From Trichuris trichiura (lineage: Eukaryota > Nematoda > Enoplea > Trichinellida > Trichuridae): 64,000 bases of DNA. The notes below the pieces were generated by a model, which had not been told where the DNA came from, ran no database searches, and saw only the letters and a program-made list of their open reading frames with translations. Of this stretch, positions 56,292 through 64,000 are shown piece after piece. Made by a program: the position numbers and the translations under genes. The stretch covers positions 1,178,001 through 1,242,000 of the forward strand of contig JBAJFE010000029.1 in NCBI GenBank assembly GCA_037903355.1, read 5' to 3'. Position 1 is the first letter of the stretch. Every line of letters begins with the position of its first letter.

Positions 56292-58364
56292 CTCAGATGG
56301 AGAGTTCTGTCGGCAGTTTCAAGCTGTTTATAAGGAACTTTACGATTTGTTGAAGAAGTTGGAAAGACCTCAGGCGCTGATAAAAGCAGAAGCTGCTCTC
56401 CCCTGCTTGTTGGTTGAAGGTTATCCGGATGAACAGATATGGCAGCAGGTGGAATTGCTAAACAGTCAAAACCTGCAGTCACGTTTGCGTGAAGTAGAAA
56501 CAGCTGCCGTCAATTTGAACTTTTCTAAGCGTGGCAATTCTGATGAGATTGAGTTTGACCTTGACAATAGATCAAGTGAAGATGAAAACCAGGAAGACGA
56601 TGTTTGTACAGAGGAAGAAACGGACGCTGAATTGAGCGCTTCGGATCAAGATGCGAAGAAGAATACAATTGTGGCTTCAACAACATTAAGCCATTCAATT
56701 GTTGATGACCAATTCTTCAACTTTGAAGAAATGGAGCAGTTTGCTGATACACAGGAAAAGGTGAATGGTACTAGCAAAGAAGAGCTTGACGATTATGCTC
56801 TTTTCGAGGAAGATGATAGTAACATGGTTTGCCAGTTTTGTTAACCTACGTTAGCGTTTCAGTCACTGGGGTTTTAGGGAGAGCAAGCCTTATACTACCG
56901 TGATTTCTTCGATCCTCCAGCAGGAAAAAAATCCAAAGCTGCTGATAAAAAGCACGTCACTTTTGCCGATGAAATAGAACATAGGTATGATTCATCTGCC
57001 GCTCTGACAGAAGCGTACATGTATAGCGTCTGGCAAGACCGATTTATCTTCTAGTGAACCTTTTGCTGATGCAGAAAGTGAAACTGTAAACAGCTCATCG
57101 TTTCAAGCTCACCAAGAGCGGGTAGGTTGTCCTTATAAGATTAGTTTAGAAGTTTTTAAAATTCTTTTCATAGTTGAAAGACAGAGTTATCCGTTTGGAA
57201 GAGGAGAATTTAGCCCCAAAACCTTGGGAACTTGTTGGCGAAGTGAATGCTCTGGTTCGACCAGAGAATTCATTGCTGGATAAGAGTTTGTTGTTCGATC
57301 GCGCAACAAGGCTGCGTAAACGTTCTCACATTGATAGTTGAAGATGTTTTTATTTCCTTTTTTTAGCACCAATTATAACTCCGGAGAGCACGGAAAAGTT
57401 GGAAGCAATGATAAAACGCCGAGTGAAAGATAGAGTAAGTTGTTTGTTGCCATTGTTCAATGGTGTTATGTATCGTCGGCATTGGTTTTTTTGGCATGGG
57501 ATGATGTAGAACGTAAAGTCAAGCCAACAAATGATCTCGGAGTTTACAAAAGTGAACTTGTGTTAGATCAGCAGAAGTCAAAGCTTTCACTTAGTGAAGT
57601 ATACGAACAGGAGTACCTCAAGAAGAGAGAAGTTAGTTTGTAATGTCAATTGAACTACTATTGGTCACTTTCCAGTGTTATACAGAAACTGGACGTAGAG
57701 AGGCAATGTCCCGCTCATGAGGAGATACGTCAGTTGCTCAAAGATTTGTTCTTCAAACTGGATGCCCTCACTAACTTTCATTATACGCCAAGACCGGTCA
57801 GTTGCATTTTCAACAAAGCTCTATCATTGTTATCCTTTTTGTGCAGCCAGTTCCTGAATTTGCCGTTGTCAGCAATATGCCAAGCATTGTAATGGAAGAA
57901 GTAGCACCCGTGACAGTTAGCGATGCGACAACATTGGCTCCGGAAGAGATAAAAAGGAGAGAGAGGCGCGAACCATCAGCTCCCGAAGAAAACACAGAAA
58001 CGGATAGGAAGCGTCTGCGACGAAAAATTAAGAGGATACAAAGTTTACGATGCAAGAAGCAGCAATTGAAAGCTGGAGAAAGCGACAAAGCATTGGTGCC
58101 GAAGGATAAGATGCAAATTCTCCGCAAAGTAGGAACAGTTAAAAAGACAATGGTAAACCAATCCGCTCAGAATATCTTCCTTTTTTAATAGTTCTTTTGT
58201 CCTAGCCTTTCGCGGGAAAGAAAACAATTAGTACTTCCGAATTTTTTGACAAATTATCAGCAGAAACAAAACAATTGGTACGGAGCAAAGCTGAAGGTGA
58301 GAAGATGAAAGAGAAGAAAAAGAAAAGTGGCAGCGCAATTTCCAGCTCCACCTTCAAACTATAA
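56292..58364 (+). CDS. MPHOSPH10: U3 snoRNP protein MPP10, 5' end missing
   Basis: MPP10 is a component of the SSU processome and, with IMP3 and IMP4, is needed for 18S rRNA maturation in the nucleolus. Exons: 56292-56826, 56878-56984, 57055-57121, 57174-57315, 57367-57434, 57494-57631, 57686-57796, 57847-58152 and 58221-58364. Conserved blocks are DEQIWQQVELLN, SIVDDQFFNFEEME, YYRDFFDPP, PKPWELVGEVNA, KSKLSLSEVYEQEYL, LDALTNFHYTP and MEEVAPVTVSDATTLAPEE, with an acidic middle and a lysine-rich C-terminus. The first coding exon with the ATG lies upstream and was not found. The junction 57434/57494 lacks an AG acceptor although homology fixes it exactly. Confidence 0.93.
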
Positions 58365-59316
58365 GCACAACGTTTTTATACTGTTCTAAGTTTAAAAATC
58401 GTTTCCTGACTAGCAAAATGGATTTCTCAAAATAATTCATTTTACGTTCAAATAGCAGCTTTCTGAACTTCCTTTTCCCGTGAAGACTAACAGCAGCGAG
58501 TTGCAAAAGTTTTTTTCACGTGTCATTTGCAAACGTTCGAAGCGCTTCTAAAAACCATCCGCAAAGCAGCCACAAAGTGCAGTTTCAGCTTCCTTTTATT
58601 AAACATATTTCAAAAAAGTGATAGTAAGTGCTTTTTAGGATTGCTAAGTTGTAGAATAATTTTACTAAAGAGTTAGTTGAAAAGAAAAAAATTTTCGTGG
58701 CAGTAATACGGTTACTTATGAAATCTCGCAACCTATGCAAGCACAGAAAAGTTGGCCCAAAGCGCATACGCACATTTTTAACCTTTTTTTCAAGTATCCT
58801 AATGTGTTTAGAAAAGTTGTCTTTCAAGAAAGCAGTATAATGCTTTCCTTACTTCATTGCCATTTTGCTGGCTACAGCCCATTTTGTTGCTATACAAAAC
58901 TCGTTGAAAACTACAAGAGCACTTCAGCTAAAAAGGTTAGGCAATACGAGAGTGAGCGTGCGTAAATTAACAAAAATTATTTTTTTCACGAAGCTGCCTT
59001 AAACGAGATGTTGCTGTGTTAGATATGTTCTGAGAAAACTATTATGTTGAAGTTTAAGAAACCGATAGAATGGATATCCGGTTTCAAGCATATGTGAACG
59101 GAGTTCTGTTATATTAGAAAGTGAACGCGCTGTGCAGCGAAAAATTAGTTATAGGGCAACGTCAGTAATGAACAGCTTGAAATATTGTTGGCCAATGGCA
59201 ATGAGAGAGCTCTCGGAACTGGCGTAGTAGAACGAACAGTGCATGTTCGGGGGCAGTAAGTAACAAGTTGCATGGGTTTACAACTGTTTTAACGAGCCGC
59301 ACGCTCAAACATTTTG
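58365..59316. other. Convergent intergenic region
   Basis: It holds the 3' UTRs of MPP10 (plus) and the integrin gene (minus). Nothing further is recognised. Confidence 0.45.
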
Positions 59317-62300
59317 CTACGTGTTCTGGCGATATTGAGGATTTCCATAAGTAACGAAACCGCCAGGCTGCGTGGAACTGTAAGTACTGTAGCCATAATA
59401 CTCAGCTTCCGGGGGCTTGGAAAGCAGGGCCTGCCCGCGTGGAGGACGTTTCCTCTTGAAGAATCCAAACTGTAAACAAATGTTCGTGGTGACCAAAATA
59501 ATGTGTAAATGACATTATTCACACTTACCTTCCACAGCAACATTATCAGAAGGATAAGACATGCCAACCCGGCTAATACGGCAACAAATATTAGCCAGCC
59601 CGGCACCCCTCTTCCAATACGAGTAGGGTCACTTGGGTTCACAATCGTGCTAACCTATAATGCTGTGTTCAGTGGACTTACAAGTCTAGTCGCTGTTGCT
59701 TTGCAAAACATACCACAGCGTAGCGCAGAGGTAAAGTAATATCAGGATGTTTGTATGGCAGTTTTGTGACTTCTGCTATTGCAACAGAAGATATCATTGC
59801 ATCATAAAACACCTCCTCGATAAGCGTATTGATCCAAAGCCGGGCATCTATTTTAAGCAAAACACGCTCATCTCGTTTAAAGTCGTTGATTTTGCAGCGC
59901 CATTGCGTACAGGCCATTTCCGTGCAATCCTAAATCGTTAAAGTTTGAGAACGCAGGAATCAACAAGTTTATGCAAGCAAAGATCATGCGAGCACACGAC
60001 TGAATCATGGAGAGTCTGTTTAAAGAAACGGGTCTAAACTAGAGACAGCATATCCAAAGGAAGCTTACCACTTTGATGCGTTGTAGTGCGATGCGCATTT
60101 GACCAATGGTGTTTCGGAAATCATTGGCCGTATCTTTCATCATAGCTACAGCATCTCTTAATGCTTTCATCAGGTAAGATTTCTCTTCATATCGATGCAT
60201 GTTTGTGTTTAATGTGTTCCTTTTAAATCGATGAGAGTTTCCACCTTGCTCTTGAGTAGATGGCATAATCTGAAAGCAGAAGCAGGTTTTCTCGTGCCGA
60301 TTCGTTATTATATCGAAAATGTAGCTACTTTTTGTGCGAATGTGTGGGTTTGCAAAACTTTTATTAAACTTTAAATCATCACGGGTCATCAGCGTAAGAG
60401 GTGGAAATTCTTACAGTGAGAAAGAGCCCCGCTAGGTGACGAAAGTTGTGAATCCTTATTTCCACTCGGTTTTTCCATTAAAACGGGTAAGCCGTAAGGC
60501 TTCTGCTTGCAAATTACAAAACATTCCATTTTCACGAATAACAGCAGTAGTAGTTTCTACGAGACTGATAAAGTGCCCGTGCGCGTATGAACGTTTACTT
60601 TTTGACCGAGCTCACAGGACTGACTGTTTGCCATCATCACTGTAAAACTTTATGCTGAAATTATCATTACGTCTAAAGCTAACGGTATCACATGGTCGAT
60701 CCTGAAAACTTCCTCCAAACATAAACGCTTGCATCCGTCTCCGCTGTTCATTAATTTGTGCTCACAAAACCTTAAGCGTTAATAATACAAAAAAGCTTCC
60801 TCTTCAACATAATCATAATGAAAAAATAAATAAGTTTCCCACTAAACAATGGCCTATGTCGTTTTTGCAGTCTATTGTTTGCACATGTTTTGAAAAGCCA
60901 GTGCATGCAGAATTCAGCCTGTTTTATCATCAGCATGAAATCAATGCTTTGTTTCTATGCTTCACACGAATGTCGTACTAATGAAATAACAATCGCGCAT
61001 TGAAGCTTATTGTTCAGCAATAAACAGTATTTTCTATTACCATAACTAATATATTCAATTTCACGGAACAGTATTTACAGTTGCCAAAAATGTCGCCATT
61101 ATCACTGCTATTCATTTTTCTGGTTCATCGCAAACCGCGCAAGCTACATAATAGAAAGAAAACACGACCACTGCACATGAAAACTAAGTAATATTCACAT
61201 ACCGTCAGTCCTTCAGGGTTCAAATGACCTTTCTGCAGGAGCTCACACGTGACTTTTCCTTCTGACTGGATATCATCGGTCAAATAAAGGAGAGGTTTGA
61301 AGTTATCCCTGAAGAAACTGGGCCAGTATATGTCAACGCTGACTTCGGAAAGCATTGTAGGTCCAAGATTACGAATCTGAAAATGGAACATTCGATGTCT
61401 GCAGGCACTTACAACTTAAAGCAGCCAGAGAAAAGCGAAACACAAGTAGGGACTATAAACAAGAACCGATTTTCAGAATGCTTGTAACGTTAAGATTAGA
61501 TAGTTTCCTAAGAAAAACGACGAAAGTGTTGCTTTCCTACGTGGTAAAGTAAGATAACTACGTGCAAAAAAGTTGATCAAACGAATGCTCAGCCTATGGC
61601 AAGACAACGCATAAAAATTAACAGATAAATGGTTTGCAACGTAAATAGTTCTTAAGCTGCGAAGCAAAAAATAAATCAAATTACGTATTAAAACAGTTCG
61701 TACGGGAGATTCCCAAACGAACTGCAACGTGGGCTTTCCAATCCGATTGATGGCCACGCAGAATGCCGAAAAAAATTTTCGGTAGTTTAAAAACAAGATT
61801 TGTGAAAGTTAAGCATTATTGTTGTTTTACAATATTCAGTTATGATTCGGAACGTTGGAGTCCAACAGCCACTACAGTTTTCGTAAGGGAACCATCGTAC
61901 TGTCCGTTTAATCAGACAGAAATACAGCTTGATCTTCGAAGCTTTTAGACTCGCCAGGTTCCCTTTTCGGCGGAAGCTGATAGTTGTAAAATTACGACAA
62001 GTCGAAGTTCGAGCCTTGAAGACTGGACGAACTTTTCAGACCAAACCGAGACTTGACGTCCTACTGTCCAAATACTCGAACTTCAACTTGTCTCACCGTT
62101 CGATCTTTCGACTCAAACCGTTTTTATCGATGCAACGGTCAGACAGGCAGCTTTCGTGTCTCATAGGATTTCAGATGCATACCAGCTACACCGCTGAATA
62201 GCGAGGTGGGACTGATCCTTCTCAGCTCCCAATGAAGCCGACAGCTGATATGCTGCTGATGATAAGTTGACCAGGCAGAGCAGCATTTAAACAGTAAGAC

Positions 62301-63862
62301 TTAAAATGATAAGTAAGAAAAGCTGCCACTGATGACGAGTCACATGGGACTCCAAAGCTCTGAGTATGATGATTACATCAGCAAAAGATGGAGTTGAAAA
62401 AACAGGTCATATCGCAAAAAAAAGAAGATTTACTACCTGATTACCTGTTTTATCGTCAGCGGATGGCATGTTAATTTTACAAATTAAAGTTGTCAAATTC
62501 ATAACCATTCGTTGTGCTTTTAGATGTACGTTACTTAGCCGCTGAAGGCCAACCTTTTGACGAGTGGAAAACCACTGATTGGCCTTCTCAACGCAGTCGA
62601 CAGGACATAATTCAAATATCAATAGTATCAAATTATTTGGAAGACAAATATGACAATATTGACAAGAGAATAACTAGCCGTCACGTCTACCGTACGGCAA
62701 CCTACCTCATATACGTGCGACACCAATGGACCTGCGTCAGAGTCAAACACAATGTCCTTGCGGTATTCGCTGAACTCGTAGTCATAAGTTTCATTTCGAG
62801 ACACACTTAAGTAAATAGAACAATAAAACTTTATGGTATCGTTAACCTTCTCACCCAGTAACAATGAAATCCGCTTTCACTTCCATTGGTATATCTATCG
62901 TCACTTCATTATCGCTCAGAGTACTTGCTGATTCGTTATTAGTGCTGAAGAAGAAAATCCATTAAAGGCGCTACCAATGTATAAATCAACAGCGAAATCG
63001 AAAACATGCAGAGATGGCGCATGGAGTGTCAGTTTTAAAAGAAGTGCATTCACCGAAGCAATCAAGTGGGATCCATATTCAAGCAAAACTAGTCAATTTA
63101 ATAAAACTGGTGACATTTGTTTATTTATAACGGATACAATACAAACCGTTTATGAGTAAGTACAAATAAACGGTTTGTATTATATCCGTAATAAATAAAC
63201 AAATCAAATTTCAAAACGCCGTTAGAAAGTTTTTCATTTTCGAAAACTGGTGACAGTATTATTGCAAACAAGTAAGTAAATGAGTGAAATTAGTCCAATG
63301 TATTAGTAAATCTGAAGTTCGAAGTTTTCATCAGTATGCACGCTTGGAGATGGGTTGTTAGATAAACACTGCAGCACAATAAGCCACTTGTTTGCAGCGT
63401 GCTACTTTCTACCTGTTAGTGATCAGGTGAAGACTGATACCGCCAACAATATTGTCCACATTTTCCGTAGAAAATTGCAGGTTAAACCGCACTGTCGTTG
63501 CCCTTGGTAGGGGATTTCCTATGTCGCAAGAAATTACATAGCTTGTTTCGTTGAATTCCTTTGGTTGTGAGCAAGTAATCGTTCTTATTGGCAACTGTCG
63601 GGTAAAACCTTCGTAGTCCAAGCCAATGGGCGCGATGACAAAAAATTGAGCCTCGAAGGCGTCCTCAAGCCCATTGTGTATTGTAATGGAAACATTAAAC
63701 CTGTCGTCAGCACCGATCAGAATTGCTTCTTTATTCCTTAAAAGAATTTTCTTCCTAGTGATTATTGATAATATTAACACCAAGAACGCCTTACAGTTGA
63801 GCTGTCATCCGAAGATCTGGAATGCATATATTGTCCCTGCCACAATCCTTTTGAATGTTTAC
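59317..63862 (-). CDS. Integrin alpha subunit, 3' half of gene
   Basis: Integrin alpha chains pair with a beta chain as adhesion receptors at the plasma membrane. Exons (high to low): 63862-63795, 63754-63413, 62944-62855, 62805-62706, 61376-61203, 60269-60069, 59929-59714, 59654-59529 and 59469-59317; the gene continues past the window edge. Seen in order: the thigh/calf start (DCGRDNICIPDLRM), calf domains (ISCDIGNPLPR, IRNLGPTMLSEVSVDIYWP), a furin-type heavy/light chain cleavage site (HRFKR|N), the membrane segment (WLIFVAVLAGLACLILLIML) and the cytoplasmic hallmark GFFKRKRPPRG. The tail has about 50 residues, rich in Tyr, and contains NPQY near its end. Which ligand class (PAT-2-like or INA-1-like) cannot be told from this half. 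One intron holds palindromic copy I. Confidence 0.94.
61996..62092. repeat. Inverted repeat in an integrin intron
   Basis: GACAAGTCGAAGTTCGAG (61996-62013) and its inverted copy (62075-62092) match at 17 of 18 bases around a 61-base spacer. Confidence 0.6.
63116..63242 (-). mobile_element. Palindromic insertion, copy I, in an integrin intron
   Basis: A perfect 13-base duplication (AAAACTGGTGACA) lies at 63103-63115 and 63243-63255. The hairpin arms (TTTATTTATAACGGATAC and complement) are about 40 bases with a short loop. The one-sided tag is at the right end (CAAAACGCCGTTAGAAAG), shared with copy D. It lacks the hammerhead-like block. Confidence 0.92.
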
Positions 63863-64000
63863 CTGAAAATGAATGAGAAAAATAACTCGGCAGTATAACG
63901 CACGTGTGTGCACGATACTTCTCCTGTTATAACTCCAGGCATGTATGCATCTTTGACAGGACGAAGTTGTTGATAAGGAAATGCATCATCGCTTATGCTG

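Overview
This is a eukaryotic, intron-rich, moderately AT-rich window. It is most probably from a nematode. The reasons are short GT-AG introns (many of 45-60 bases), an EGF-repeat plus ZP-domain protein of the fibrillin-like FBN-1 type, and compact genes on both strands. A clade I (Dorylaimia) nematode such as Trichuris is my tentative guess; this is inference, because no rRNA or mitochondrial marker is present. Gene models were built by hand from protein-family resemblance, splice signals and phase bookkeeping.

Layout, left to right: a RECQL5-type helicase (377-5176, minus); proteasome lid subunit RPN6/PSMD11 (5749-7492, minus); NELF-C/D (9103-13011, plus); two tandem, strongly diverged PA28/REG-like genes (14289-17113 and 18129-19891, plus); a large EGF-ZP transmembrane protein (about 21307-35334, plus); PP1 catalytic subunit (35855-39843, minus); a predicted five-pass membrane protein fused to a tyrosine phosphatase domain (41661-43791, minus); TEX10/IPI1 (47488-50798, minus); SLC25A46 (51828 to about 54.7 kb, minus); MPP10 (about 56.3-58.36 kb, plus); and the 3' half of an integrin alpha gene (59317-63862 and beyond, minus). 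They are mostly housekeeping genes (DNA repair, proteasome, transcription pausing, ribosome biogenesis, mitochondria) interspersed with two cell-surface/matrix genes. They do not form one pathway. Two ribosome biogenesis factors (TEX10, MPP10) lie close together, and two kinds of proteasome partner (RPN6, PA28-like) lie within 12 kb.

The most unusual content is repetitive. At least nine copies of one family of palindromic (foldback) insertions sit in introns. Most copies share a one-sided terminal tag (consensus close to TTGAAAACGTAGTTTCTT followed by a TACGGGA block), a TTTATTACGGA block at the palindrome edge, and variable target-site duplications of 9-15 bases. Several arms carry CTGANGA, a short hairpin, then GAAA, which resembles a hammerhead ribozyme core. 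Variable duplications plus a hammerhead-like motif recall non-autonomous Penelope-like retroelements. A pogo/Tigger-like MITE, a separate element with about 68-base inverted repeats, and an ATT microsatellite are also present.

Limits: 5' ends of the EGF-ZP, SLC25A46 and MPP10 genes, one 3' exon boundary of the RECQL5 gene and the 5' half of the integrin gene are not resolved.
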